Shown one piece after another: positions 44,873-53,816 of a DNA stretch of 64,000 bases. The notes below the pieces were generated by a model. That model ran no database searches. It saw nothing but the letters and a program-made list of their open reading frames with translations, and was not told the origin of the DNA. Origin of the DNA: Nitrospira sp. (GTDB lineage: Bacteria; Nitrospirota; Nitrospiria; Nitrospirales; Nitrospiraceae); the NCBI GenBank assembly GCA_024998595.1, contig JACOEK010000004.1:62001-126000 (forward strand), given 5' to 3'. The position numbers and the translations under genes were made by a program. Position 1 is the stretch's first letter. Each line of letters opens with the position of its first letter.

Positions 44873-46177
44873 ATGAAGCGCATGACTCGATCAATGCTGA
44901 GTAAAAAAAAGTCCTCTAAACCGAAGCGGCCGGTTACTCTGCGTCCTGGCTGCGCCTGTCGGTTTTGTGGAGTTTCTCTCGATAAGACTTTCATCGATTT
45001 GGGCATGTCGCCCCTAGCCAATTCCTATATCAAGGCGGATGAGTCCAATCGAATGGAGCCATTTTACCCACTGCATGTCTATGTCTGCAGTGAGTGTCTA
45101 CTCGTGCAACTCGAAGAATTCACGAGTCCTCAGAGCATTTTTGGGGACTACGCATATTTCTCCTCGTATTCGGAGAGCTGGTTGGATCATGCGAAGCATT
45201 ATGTCGAGAAAGTCAGCGACCGGTTCGCCCTTGGGCCACGGCACCATGTCGTGGAGATCGCGAGTAATGATGGCTATCTCCTGCAGTATTTCGTTCAACG
45301 TGGCGTGCCAGTGTTAGGGGTCGAACCGGCAGGGAACGTGGCGGCTGTAGCAAAGCAAAAAGGGATTCCCTCGGTCGTAAAGTTTTTTGGAGTCAAGACT
45401 GCTCGCGAATTGGCCAAGAGGAAAAAGCGGGCCGATTTGTTGATCGGCAACAATGTGTTGGCGCACGTGCCTAATATTAATGATTTCGTCGGAGGTTTGA
45501 AGATTCTTCTGAAGCCGAAGGGCGTCATTACGATGGAATTTCCTCACCTCATGCAGCTCATGGCGGAAAACCAGTTTGACACCATCTATCATGAGCACTT
45601 TTCGTATTTTTCCCTACTTGCTGTGGAGCGGGTTTTTGCCAAGCATGGGCTTACTCTGTTTGATGTGGATGAACTTCCCACGCATGGCGGCTCCCTCCGG
45701 ATTTATGCACGACACACTAAAGATATCTCTAAGCCAGTGGGCTCGCGAGTGACTGAGTTGCGACGGAGAGAGGACCAGGCGGGTTTTGGCACATTGCAGC
45801 ACTACCTCAGTTTTGCGTCTCAGGTGGAGACGACAAAGCGAAAATTGCTGACCTTTCTCATCGAAGCGAAGGAAAAAGGGAAGTCGGTGGTTGGTTATGG
45901 TGCTCCGGCAAAAGGAAATACGCTGCTCAATTATTGCGGAGTTCGTACTGACTTTCTCGATTATACGGTGGATCGTAGCCCGTATAAGCAAGGGCAATTG
46001 CTTCCCGGAGTACGAATTCCCATTTTTCATCCAGATAGAATCAAAGAAACGAAACCAGACTATGTGCTCATCCTGCCTTGGAATATACGCGACGAGGTGA
46101 TGCAGCAGATATCGTATATCAGGGAATGGGGAGGACAATTTGTTGTGCCTATTCCGGAGGTCAAGATTCTGTCGTGA
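44873..46177 (+). CDS. SAM-dependent sugar C-methyltransferase
   Basis: A 434-residue protein of the NovU/TylC3-type family that adds a branch methyl to a 4-keto nucleotide sugar. The N-terminal zinc-binding part has CACRFCG (near residues 25-31) and the pair CSEC (near 72-75); the Rossmann part has the SAM-binding VVEIASNDGYLL (about 125-136) and the C-terminal third (from about 335, VVGYGAPAKGNTLLNY) is the usual second domain. ATG 44873 is preferred: GGGAGG at 44859-44864 stands eight bases before it; GTG 44855 and ATG 44867 are in-frame options. Overlaps the next gene by four bases. Confidence 0.88.
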   Translation: MKRMTRSMLSKKKSSKPKRPVTLRPGCACRFCGVSLDKTFIDLGMSPLANSYIKADESNRMEPFYPLHVYVCSECLLVQLEEFTSPQSIFGDYAYFSSYSESWLDHAKHYVEKVSDRFALGPRHHVVEIASNDGYLLQYFVQRGVPVLGVEPAGNVAAVAKQKGIPSVVKFFGVKTARELAKRKKRADLLIGNNVLAHVPNINDFVGGLKILLKPKGVITMEFPHLMQLMAENQFDTIYHEHFSYFSLLAVERVFAKHGLTLFDVDELPTHGGSLRIYARHTKDISKPVGSRVTELRRREDQAGFGTLQHYLSFASQVETTKRKLLTFLIEAKEKGKSVVGYGAPAKGNTLLNYCGVRTDFLDYTVDRSPYKQGQLLPGVRIPIFHPDRIKETKPDYVLILPWNIRDEVMQQISYIREWGGQFVVPIPEVKILS

Positions 46178-46704
46178 ATTTTCGAGAGACGACGCTCAAG
46201 GGGGCGTTTACCATTGACCTGGATCGAGTTACGGACGAGCGGGGATTTTTTGCGCGGAGTTGGTGTGTCAAGGAGTTCGAGGCCCACGGTCTGGAAACCA
46301 AACTTGTGCAGTGCAATGTGTCCTTCAACAAGTTGCGAGGTACACTGAGAGGCATGCATTACCAGGTTGCTCCTGCTGCCGAGGTAAAAGTTGTGCGGTG
46401 TACCCAGGGGGCAATTCATGACGTAATTGCCGATCTTCGTCCCGAATCTCCAACGTATAAGCAGACATTCTCAGTACTTCTTTCGGCTGATAATCGGCGC
46501 ATGCTCTATGTCCCTCAGTGTTTTGCGCATGGGTTTCTTACTCTAACTGATGATGCAGAAGTCTTCTACCAGATGTCTGAATACTACGTCCCTGAGTGTG
46601 CGAGAGGATTTCGATGGGACGATGCGAATTTCGGAATCTCCTGGCCGGATCAGATCCAAGTCATTTCTGAGAAAGACCGGGGTTATCCTGGTTTTGTAGG
46701 CTGA
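46174..46704 (+). CDS. dTDP-4-dehydrorhamnose 3,5-epimerase-like protein
   Basis: A 176-residue cupin-fold RfbC-family protein. DERGFFARSWC, CNVSFNKLRGTLRGMHYQ and QCFAHGFLTL are the family blocks, with the catalytic His in GMHYQ (about residue 61) and the later YYVPECARGFRWDD. GTG 46174 overlaps the methyltransferase stop (GTGA). In pathways with a C-methyltransferase, such epimerases act on 4-keto-6-deoxy sugars after methylation; here the substrate would be CDP- or dTDP-linked, which cannot be told from sequence. No RfbA/B/D genes for dTDP-rhamnose are in the window, which favours the CDP-sugar reading. Confidence 0.87.
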   Translation: MNFRETTLKGAFTIDLDRVTDERGFFARSWCVKEFEAHGLETKLVQCNVSFNKLRGTLRGMHYQVAPAAEVKVVRCTQGAIHDVIADLRPESPTYKQTFSVLLSADNRRMLYVPQCFAHGFLTLTDDAEVFYQMSEYYVPECARGFRWDDANFGISWPDQIQVISEKDRGYPGFVG

Positions 46705-46709
46705 AGGCT

Positions 46710-48059
46710 ATGGAAGTTGAAAACATCAAGGGTGTATTGGCTACGACTGAAGAAGGCCGCGCCCTTCACGAGCTCATGAGAGTGCTGTTTCCGATTTGCA
46801 GGAGTATTACCGGAGAAGGGGTTCGCGAAACATTGCGCCACCTTCAACAGCATATTCCTCTCAAAGTTCAGGAGGTGCCGAGCGGAACCCAGGTATTTGA
46901 TTGGACTGTTCCACTGGAGTGGAACATTCGGGATGCCTACCTTGCCACGACGCGAGGCGAGAGGGTTATAGACTTTCGCGAGAACAACCTCCATGTCGTG
47001 AGTTACAGTGTGCCCGTGAGGGGAAGGTTTAAGCGAGAGGATCTCGATGGGCATCTCCATTCTCTCCCGGACAAGCCAGACTGGATTCCTTATAGAACGT
47101 CCTACTACAAAGAGAACTGGGGATTTTGTCTTCCACATCGCCGGTTAGCCGAATTGACCGAACCTGAGTATGAGGTGTGTATTGATTCGTCTCTCCTGCC
47201 TGGCCATTTGAGCTATGGAGAACTGTTGCTCCCAGGGGCGACAGAAGAAGAGATCTTAATTTCATGTCACATATGTCATCCATCCCTTTGTAACGACAAT
47301 TTGTCGGGGGTTGCGGTCGCTACCTATTTGGCGAAGGCTCTACAAGGGATGGCTCGGAGATTTTCGTATCGCTTTGTATTTATTCCAGGCACCATTGGCT
47401 CAATCACATGGTTGGCTCAGAATCGGGAACGAACGCACTTTATTCGTCATGGAGTTGTCCTGACAGGTATTGGGGATTCAGGACATGTGACGTATAAGCG
47501 CAGCCGCCAAGGAAACGCTGATGTGGATCGAGCAATTGTTCACGTATTAAAGCATTGTGGAAAAGAGCACCGGGTCGTAGATTTTTCTCCCTATGGGTAT
47601 GATGAACGGCAATACTGTTCGCCGGGCTTCAACCTTCCCGTTGGATGCTTTATGCGAACGTCTCATGGAGAATATGCGGAGTATCATACGTCAGCGGACA
47701 ATCTCGATTTTGTTGTGCCACAGGCGCTCCATGAATCGTTGGAAATTCTTCTGCAGGTAGTATACGTGCTCGAAAATAATATACGCCCTATCAGTACCAA
47801 CCCTCATTGTGAGCCTCAACTAGGAAAGCGTGGCCTGTATCGAGCCATTGCAGGACAGAAAGAAGGCGCACAAAGAGAAATGGCTCTACTTTGGGTACTG
47901 AATCTATCCGACGGAAAGCATACGTTGTTGGACATTGCCGAACGGGCGGACACTCCATTTGAAGTCATTCACGCTGCCGCCCAGGCATTGAGGAATTGTC
48001 ACCTGATAGCGGAATCGAAGGAGCCGTTGACTCAGAGGCATGGAGGGGACGGGTTATGA
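46710..48059 (+). CDS. DUF4910 aminopeptidase-like protein
   Basis: A 449-residue protein matching the DUF4910/DUF2172 family: an M28-type aminopeptidase-like fold with an inserted beta domain and a C-terminal winged helix (about 385-440). Probable metal ligands lie in ISCHICHPSLCNDNLSG (near residues 188-204) and in the HTSADNLDFV stretch (near 328-337). The start LHELMRVLFPICRSITGEGVRET is family-typical. Such genes recur in bacterial polysaccharide loci, where they are thought to act on amino- or acyl-modified sugars; the activity is not established. Overlaps the dioxygenase gene by four bases (ATGA). Confidence 0.85.
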   Translation: MEVENIKGVLATTEEGRALHELMRVLFPICRSITGEGVRETLRHLQQHIPLKVQEVPSGTQVFDWTVPLEWNIRDAYLATTRGERVIDFRENNLHVVSYSVPVRGRFKREDLDGHLHSLPDKPDWIPYRTSYYKENWGFCLPHRRLAELTEPEYEVCIDSSLLPGHLSYGELLLPGATEEEILISCHICHPSLCNDNLSGVAVATYLAKALQGMARRFSYRFVFIPGTIGSITWLAQNRERTHFIRHGVVLTGIGDSGHVTYKRSRQGNADVDRAIVHVLKHCGKEHRVVDFSPYGYDERQYCSPGFNLPVGCFMRTSHGEYAEYHTSADNLDFVVPQALHESLEILLQVVYVLENNIRPISTNPHCEPQLGKRGLYRAIAGQKEGAQREMALLWVLNLSDGKHTLLDIAERADTPFEVIHAAAQALRNCHLIAESKEPLTQRHGGDGL

Positions 48060-48979
48060 ATACAGTCTATTATGATGCCCAAGTCACTGATGAGGTTCGC
48101 CGACAGCGGTTATTTGATGGTCAGCTGTTTGTGTACTCACCTCGCCCATCGTCGGTGGCACTGGTTGAGTTTGCCAAGACGTTGATTAAGGAGGCATTTG
48201 CTCCACACGATCCGGAAAAAGCTCAATACCATATGTCGGTTGAATCGTATGCCGATGTGTTGGGCAAGTTAAAGCCGCAGTTTATTCACCATCCTGAATC
48301 GAAGCGCCATCTTCAGTCGCTATTACAAGAATTGGGCTGCGACCTTCAAAAAACTTACTTTGATGTACCTAAAATGAGGAGTTCAACGAGTGATAACTAT
48401 TTGACCACGGGGATAGCCTATGCATGGCATCCCCACCGCGATACCTGGTATTCCGCTCCGATGTTTCAAATAAACTGGTGGATTCCCATTTATGATATTC
48501 AGGCTGATAATGCCATGGCATTCCACCCCAGCTATTGGAACGTACCTGTTGCGAACACGTCGAATGGATATAATTACTATTTGTGGAATCAGCAGCATCG
48601 TGGTGGGCATGTCTCCCAATTCATCAAGCAAGATCCTCGCCCCCTTCCACGTCCTTCTGAAGCGCTCGAACTGAATCCTCAAGTTCGATTGATCGTTCCG
48701 GCTGGGGGCATCATTTTGTTCTCTGCCGCCCAAATGCATTCAAGTGTTCCCAATACGTCCGGAAGGACGAGGTTCAGCATCGATTTCCGATGTGTCAATA
48801 CGGATGATGCCGTGGGTAGGCGCGGCGCGCCTCGAGTCGATGAAGAGTGCACAGGGACCACGATGCGGGATTACCTACGCGCGGCAGATCTTTCACATAT
48901 TCCCGATGAAATTGTCGCGTTATACGATGATGAAACCGGGCGTTCGGGAGAACTGATCTACGCTCCAAAAGGATTGTAA
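48056..48979 (+). CDS. Fe(II)/2-oxoglutarate dioxygenase-like protein (PhyH type)
   Basis: A 307-residue protein with the 2-His-1-carboxylate iron site of the phytanoyl-CoA dioxygenase family: H127-x-D129 (WHPHRDTW) and distal H228 (QMHSSVPN), with R237 or R239 in SGRTRFSIDFR likely to hold 2-oxoglutarate. Strands around FQINWWIPIYDI (138-149) are the jelly-roll core. ATG 48056 overlaps the DUF4910 stop. It probably hydroxylates or oxidises a sugar, acyl group or small precursor of the glycan. The FAD oxidase at 42.5 kb, which may produce 2-oxoglutarate, is in the same block. Confidence 0.82.
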   Translation: MNTVYYDAQVTDEVRRQRLFDGQLFVYSPRPSSVALVEFAKTLIKEAFAPHDPEKAQYHMSVESYADVLGKLKPQFIHHPESKRHLQSLLQELGCDLQKTYFDVPKMRSSTSDNYLTTGIAYAWHPHRDTWYSAPMFQINWWIPIYDIQADNAMAFHPSYWNVPVANTSNGYNYYLWNQQHRGGHVSQFIKQDPRPLPRPSEALELNPQVRLIVPAGGIILFSAAQMHSSVPNTSGRTRFSIDFRCVNTDDAVGRRGAPRVDEECTGTTMRDYLRAADLSHIPDEIVALYDDETGRSGELIYAPKGL

Positions 48980-49938
48980 TGACCCAAACCAAAGAGGTCT
49001 GTCTCACGACGGACCTCAAGACATGGAGCGGGCAGAGAGTGCTGATCACCGGGGGAACCGGTTTTCTTGCATCCCATTTGTGTCGTCGATTGCTTGAAGC
49101 AGGGGCAGAGGTCCATGCGACTTCACGCCAGGATCAGGTTTCCGGTTCGGAATCCCTGCGTTGGTGGAAAACGGACCTTTCCTCTGCGGAAGACGTGCGA
49201 TCGCTATTTGCTGAGATACAACCGTCGGTTGTTTATCATCTGGCGGGGTTTGTGGGAGCTAAGCCCGATCTACAACTTGTATTGCCGACTTTTGAAAGTT
49301 TGCTGGCAAGCACGATTCATATCATGATTGGAGCGACAGAATTCGGCTCCAGACGTATTGTCTTGAGTGGATCGCTCACTGAACCCGGTCCTTCTGGTCT
49401 ATATCCCGTCCCAAGTTCTCCCTACGCCGCTGCCAAATGGGCTGCTAGTGCATATGGACGCATGTTTCATGCGCTGTATCAAGCCCCCGTGGTGGTGGCA
49501 GTTCCATTTATGACATTTGGTCCCAGGCAGGACACAGGTAAGTTAGTGCCATCTGTTATCTTAAATTTTCTGAAGGGCGAAATTCCCAGATTATCCAGTG
49601 GGCTTTGGGAGGCCGACTGGATTTACGTCGGCGATGTCATTCAAGGATTTATTGCTGCGGGGATCGTCCCTGGTATTGAAGGTGCCACAGTGGAATTGGG
49701 TTCAGGGGCAAAGCTGACCACTAGAGGAATGGTCGAGCAAATTGCTGCGCTAATGCAAACTCCGATCAAGCCCGTATTCGGGGCAATTCCTGATCGTCCG
49801 CGGGAGCCAATTCGGATTGCTGACACGATAGAGACAAGAAGGGTATTAGGATGGACACCCACGACATCTCTGTCGGAAGGATTGCGGCAGACTATCCAAT
49901 GGTATGAAAAGCAAATATCTGTGGGGAAGCCTCGATAA
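48979..49938 (+). CDS. NAD-dependent epimerase/dehydratase (extended SDR)
   Basis: A 319-residue SDR. The nucleotide-binding motif is TGGTGFLASH (24-33); VYHLAGF is the usual fourth strand; the catalytic set is SGS with PYAAAKWAAS (Tyr and Lys in YxxxK). It resembles 4-reductases or 4-epimerases in deoxysugar pathways. The extra N-terminal 17 residues before the Rossmann start are normal for some CDP-sugar enzymes. ATG overlaps the previous stop (TAATG). Exact reaction is undecided; it could give the last reduction of a CDP- or dTDP-4-keto sugar. Confidence 0.84.
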   Translation: MTQTKEVCLTTDLKTWSGQRVLITGGTGFLASHLCRRLLEAGAEVHATSRQDQVSGSESLRWWKTDLSSAEDVRSLFAEIQPSVVYHLAGFVGAKPDLQLVLPTFESLLASTIHIMIGATEFGSRRIVLSGSLTEPGPSGLYPVPSSPYAAAKWAASAYGRMFHALYQAPVVVAVPFMTFGPRQDTGKLVPSVILNFLKGEIPRLSSGLWEADWIYVGDVIQGFIAAGIVPGIEGATVELGSGAKLTTRGMVEQIAALMQTPIKPVFGAIPDRPREPIRIADTIETRRVLGWTPTTSLSEGLRQTIQWYEKQISVGKPR

Positions 49939-49943
49939 GGCTT

Positions 49944-50933
49944 ATGCCCAACAAGGCTTTAAAATGGTATGCGAAGCGGCTTATCCGGCGATATTCACCT
50001 GATTTGGTGAGCCAGTGGTTGCTAGGTAAGGATTCACAGGTCTATCACCTCTGGTCGATCGGCATTGTTACTGGTTCCTCTCCAACTCACCTTCGACATG
50101 CCGGTTCTATTAAGAATCCCGTTCTGACTCGAGAGCATGTGACCGATGTGCGCGCTCTATTTGTCGCGGATCCCTTTATGATTCAGGTAGGGGATACGTG
50201 GCATATGTTGTTCGAAGTCTATAATTACGATACGGATCGCGGAGAGATTGGCTGGGCAACCAGCCCGGATGGCTTTGTATGGACTTACCAGAAGATTGTG
50301 CTGAAGGAGCCCTTTCATCTGTCCTATCCTTACGTATTCGAGTGGCAAAATCGATTTTACATGGTCCCGGAAAGCCATCAGGCCAAAAGTGTGCGCTTGT
50401 ATGAGGCCAAACGTTTTCCCACAGACTGGGTTTGTACGGATGTGTTGCTGACCGGAGGGTGCTTCAATGACAATTCAATATTTCACCATGGTGAGCACTG
50501 GTGGATGTTCAGTGAGACCAACTCTGCGCTGATTCATGACACCTTACGGCTGTACTATGCAGATGTCTTGTCCGGACCATGGCGTGAACATCCGTCTTCC
50601 CCTATTGTCGAAGGAAATCCCCACATCGCTCGACCTGCTGGACGAGTGGGCTTGTTTTCCGGTCGACTCATGCGATTTGCGCAGGACTGCTTTCCGGTGT
50701 ATGGAACCTCGGTTCGAGGGTTTGAGATCACCGATCTCACGCCCAAAACCTATCGAGAGTGTCCGCTCTCGACGCGCCCGCTATTGGGCGCCGGGTGGCG
50801 ACACTGGACTCAAGGAGGCATGCACCATATTGATCCGCATCATCTAGGCGAGACCCAGTGGATAGCTGCGGTGGATGGATGGCGACCAGTTGGGTGGTTG
50901 GTCCCTGAAGGGTGGGAGCAAACATCATGTTGA
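49944..50933 (+). CDS. Beta-propeller protein resembling the N-domain of GINT1-type transferases
   Basis: A 329-residue soluble protein with a repeated five-bladed propeller pattern: ADPFMIQVGDTWHMLFEVYN (about 72-91), SYPYVFEWQNRFYMVPES (about 128-145), DNSIFHHGEHWWMFSETN (about 173-190), and a fourth and fifth blade ending LFSGRLMRFAQDC and TQGGMHHIDPHH. This is the GH43-like fold found as the N-terminal domain of glucosamine-inositolphosphorylceramide transferases and in many bacterial glycan loci. The conserved Asp in ADPF and Glu in PES could be catalytic or sugar-binding. Located between an SDR and a glycosyltransferase gene it overlaps by 7 bases. Role unproven. Confidence 0.75.
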   Translation: MPNKALKWYAKRLIRRYSPDLVSQWLLGKDSQVYHLWSIGIVTGSSPTHLRHAGSIKNPVLTREHVTDVRALFVADPFMIQVGDTWHMLFEVYNYDTDRGEIGWATSPDGFVWTYQKIVLKEPFHLSYPYVFEWQNRFYMVPESHQAKSVRLYEAKRFPTDWVCTDVLLTGGCFNDNSIFHHGEHWWMFSETNSALIHDTLRLYYADVLSGPWREHPSSPIVEGNPHIARPAGRVGLFSGRLMRFAQDCFPVYGTSVRGFEITDLTPKTYRECPLSTRPLLGAGWRHWTQGGMHHIDPHHLGETQWIAAVDGWRPVGWLVPEGWEQTSC

Positions 50934-52135
50934 AACGGGTACGACGATACTTGCAACGATATCAGTGGTATCTCTGGATGCGCGAACTCGTTCCTGCTGT
51001 CTGCGGTGTCCGCCGACAGTTTCATGGTGGTGTCATCTCTTTGCACGCCGCCGGAAATCCACACGGCAATGTGCTCATCTCCTATGACAATGGGGGATTG
51101 TTGTGCAAGATGCAGGGAAAGCCAATTCCGACGAGTCATCCGCAGTACTACAAGACCATGGTGATGGCTCAGACCTTTGTCGATATAGGCTATGATGTCG
51201 ACGTCATTCACTGTGAGAATCACAAGTTCGTTCCCTGGAAGTCCTATGACGTAGTGGTTGATACCCGCTTTAACTTGCAACGGCTTGCCTCCTATTTGCC
51301 ATCGAGTTGTATCAAGATATTGCACTGTGACACGGCGCAGCTGGTCTTTCAGAATGTCGCCGAGATGACTCGCGTATTGGCGCTTCAGCACCGAAAAGGC
51401 GTCACTCTTCCTTTGAACCGCCTGGAAATTCCGCATCTAGGTGTGGAACAGGCGGACTACCTCACGACCTGCGGCAATGAATTTACGATGAATACCTTCG
51501 CGTATTCAGGGAAACCAATTTTCCGCCTGCCCATGCTTGCTCAGAGAATGTGGCCTTGGTCGGAAACAAAAGACTTTGATGTATCGAGGCATCGATTTCT
51601 GTGGTTCGGAAGCCGGGGAATGGTTCACAAGGGACTGGATCTGGTTCTAGAAGCCTTCGCCCAAATGCCTGAATGCCAGCTGACTATCGTGGGGCCAGTG
51701 CACGACGAGCCAGAGTTTGTGGACATCTATCGAAAGGAATTGTTTCACACACCCAATATTAAATGTGTGGGGTGGCTTGATAAGTCCAGCGAGGATTTTA
51801 GGACTATCCTAGAACATTCGGTTGCCCACGTGTTTCCATCGTGCTCAGAAGCTGGCGCCGCAGCGGTGATAGAAACGATGGCTGCAGGGGTCATTCCCCT
51901 GGTGACGCATGAAGCGTCTATTGATGTCGAAAACTTTGGGGTTCTTTTACAGGATGCCTCAATCGAAACCATTGTTCGCCAAGTGAGAGAGGTCGCTGCA
52001 ATGCCGGCAGATGAGTTAGGGCGCAGAGCGCAAAAAGCGTGGGAGGCAGCTCATTGCAATCATACGCCGGAAAAATTTGAGCGCGCGTACCGTGAGACGA
52101 TGGAGATGATATTGGCAAAGCACGGTAAACGGTAG
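50927..52135 (+). CDS. Glycosyltransferase, GT4-like
   Basis: A 402-residue GT-B glycosyltransferase. The N-half is divergent (ISYDNGGLLCKMQGKP, with SHPQYYKTM), while the C-half has the group 1 pattern: WFGSRGMVHKGLDLVLEAF, LTIVGPVHDEPEF, KCVGWLD, and PSCSEAGAAAVIETMAAGVIPLVTHEA with the E-x7-E-like donor-binding glutamate. ATG 50927 lies 7 bases inside the previous gene, with GGGAG at 50914-50918. Donor and acceptor are unknown. Confidence 0.85.
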   Translation: MLKRVRRYLQRYQWYLWMRELVPAVCGVRRQFHGGVISLHAAGNPHGNVLISYDNGGLLCKMQGKPIPTSHPQYYKTMVMAQTFVDIGYDVDVIHCENHKFVPWKSYDVVVDTRFNLQRLASYLPSSCIKILHCDTAQLVFQNVAEMTRVLALQHRKGVTLPLNRLEIPHLGVEQADYLTTCGNEFTMNTFAYSGKPIFRLPMLAQRMWPWSETKDFDVSRHRFLWFGSRGMVHKGLDLVLEAFAQMPECQLTIVGPVHDEPEFVDIYRKELFHTPNIKCVGWLDKSSEDFRTILEHSVAHVFPSCSEAGAAAVIETMAAGVIPLVTHEASIDVENFGVLLQDASIETIVRQVREVAAMPADELGRRAQKAWEAAHCNHTPEKFERAYRETMEMILAKHGKR

Positions 52136-52239
52136 GCACAGATGTTTGAGCGCGTGCGTTGCCGGTGGTGTCCACAGTACTGAAGTGCTGCTCAGGCTGA
52201 GAGAGGGATTTTTGATGAAGAGGGCTGGGGTGGCCTCGA

Positions 52240-53691
52240 ATGACTAGTATTGGCCAGCGGTTGGGCCGATTAGCGAATATTTTGCTCCTGTTGGGGGCTG
52301 CAAGTTGCCTGCTCTTGTTCGCGACCATGGTGTGGCAGCATGGCATGTCCTTGCGCTACATGGTGTTCCTCCTGCTCTCCCTGGTGTTCGTGTTTGGAAC
52401 TCGAATGCCTGAGTCTTTCAAGATCAATGGTGTGTTGTGCGGGATGTCACTTGCGATTGCGGTGTACGGGGTCGAGTTGCTCCTCGCATATTCCGGGTCG
52501 GCAATCGCCGCATTGGGCGCACAAGCATGGTTGAGCTTTCCTCAAGATGCAAACCCTCGGGTTGCGGCTGAACGGATGAGGACGGTTCATGAGACCCAGC
52601 AACATTTTGACACTCGATCGAGATTGGAAGTGATTCTTGATATGAGGGCACGGGGTATCAATGCATTTCCGGATGTGTTTCCGATGGTCCTTTTCGAACC
52701 AGCCTCCGGAATATCTATTCAATCTTCGCTGGTCAGCAATGGTGAAGAGTTTTTGCCCGTCGCCGGAATGGCTACGACCACGACAGTGTTTTGCAATGAA
52801 AGCGGCGAGTACGTGGTATATGAAAGCGACGAACATGGGTTTCACAACCCACGAGGAATTTGGGCGAAGCAGTCAGCTGAAATTGTCGCGCTCGGAGATT
52901 CATATACTCATGGAGTGTGTGTGCCCTCCGACAAAGGATTTGTGGCCGTCGTTCGCTCGCAGCATCCCAAAACGATAAACTTGGGTGTCAATGGTCATGG
53001 GCCGTTGACGAGTTTGGCCACACTCAAAGAATATGGGCCGATTCTCAAGCCGAAACTCGTTTTGTGGTTCTACTATGAAGGGAATGATCTGCGTGACCTC
53101 GATGGGTGGGAAAAGAACTCGCTGTTGTTGCGTAAGTACTTGACCGCTTCCTTTTCGCAGCATTTATTCGCACGACAGGCCGAAATTGACGAGAAATTAA
53201 GGGCCTTCCTGGATGCCGCCATGGCAAAAGCTGCGGCACCGGTCTCTCTCGAGAAAGTCCTCAAACTGCAACACCTTCGTCAGACTGTGCAACTATTTTA
53301 CGAGCGGCGTCCGACCGAACAGGGGTTGCCGGCCGAGTTGGTGGAATACTTGCGTCATACAGGTGCACCGGCTGCGCCCGAAGACCTTCAGCTGTTCGAG
53401 AATATATTGGGTGAGGCTCAGGCTACGGCGAGTATGTGGAGTGGGCAGGTGGTCTTTGTTTATTTGCCGACTTGGGAACGGTACCGCATTCCTGAGACGG
53501 CTAGTCAGGATCGTGACAAGGTACTCAAAATTGTCGATCGGCTTGAGCTTCCGTTAATCGATCTGCACCCTGTTTTTAGTGCGCAGTCGGATCCCTTGGC
53601 GCTTTTTCCCTTCAGACGATACGCACACTATAACGATGCCGGCCACAAGTTGGTCGGTGAAGAAGTGATTAGACGGTTGGCCAAAATGTAG
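52240..53691 (+). CDS. Membrane-anchored SGNH hydrolase-like protein
   Basis: A 483-residue protein with three N-terminal hydrophobic segments (about 11-30, 38-54, 66-84) and a large probably periplasmic domain. SGNH blocks are visible: GDSYTHG (219-225) with the serine nucleophile, NLGVNGHGP with Gly and Asn, and a terminal HYNDAGH with the catalytic Asp/His pair. A helical stretch (about 315-375) is inserted. Such proteins add or remove acyl groups in polysaccharide loci. ATG 52240 stands 104 bases after the previous stop, with no strong ribosome site. Confidence 0.83.
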   Translation: MTSIGQRLGRLANILLLLGAASCLLLFATMVWQHGMSLRYMVFLLLSLVFVFGTRMPESFKINGVLCGMSLAIAVYGVELLLAYSGSAIAALGAQAWLSFPQDANPRVAAERMRTVHETQQHFDTRSRLEVILDMRARGINAFPDVFPMVLFEPASGISIQSSLVSNGEEFLPVAGMATTTTVFCNESGEYVVYESDEHGFHNPRGIWAKQSAEIVALGDSYTHGVCVPSDKGFVAVVRSQHPKTINLGVNGHGPLTSLATLKEYGPILKPKLVLWFYYEGNDLRDLDGWEKNSLLLRKYLTASFSQHLFARQAEIDEKLRAFLDAAMAKAAAPVSLEKVLKLQHLRQTVQLFYERRPTEQGLPAELVEYLRHTGAPAAPEDLQLFENILGEAQATASMWSGQVVFVYLPTWERYRIPETASQDRDKVLKIVDRLELPLIDLHPVFSAQSDPLALFPFRRYAHYNDAGHKLVGEEVIRRLAKM

Positions 53692-53816
53692 GCGCTCCAT
53701 GCATGTACTTCAGGCCGGAAATGTGAGTTGGATGGGCAGCTGGTAGACCTCTTCAGTGGTGGTCATCCCTACGCCTCTCTACGATCAGGAACGTTATTAA
53801 AAGTGGACAGAATGAG

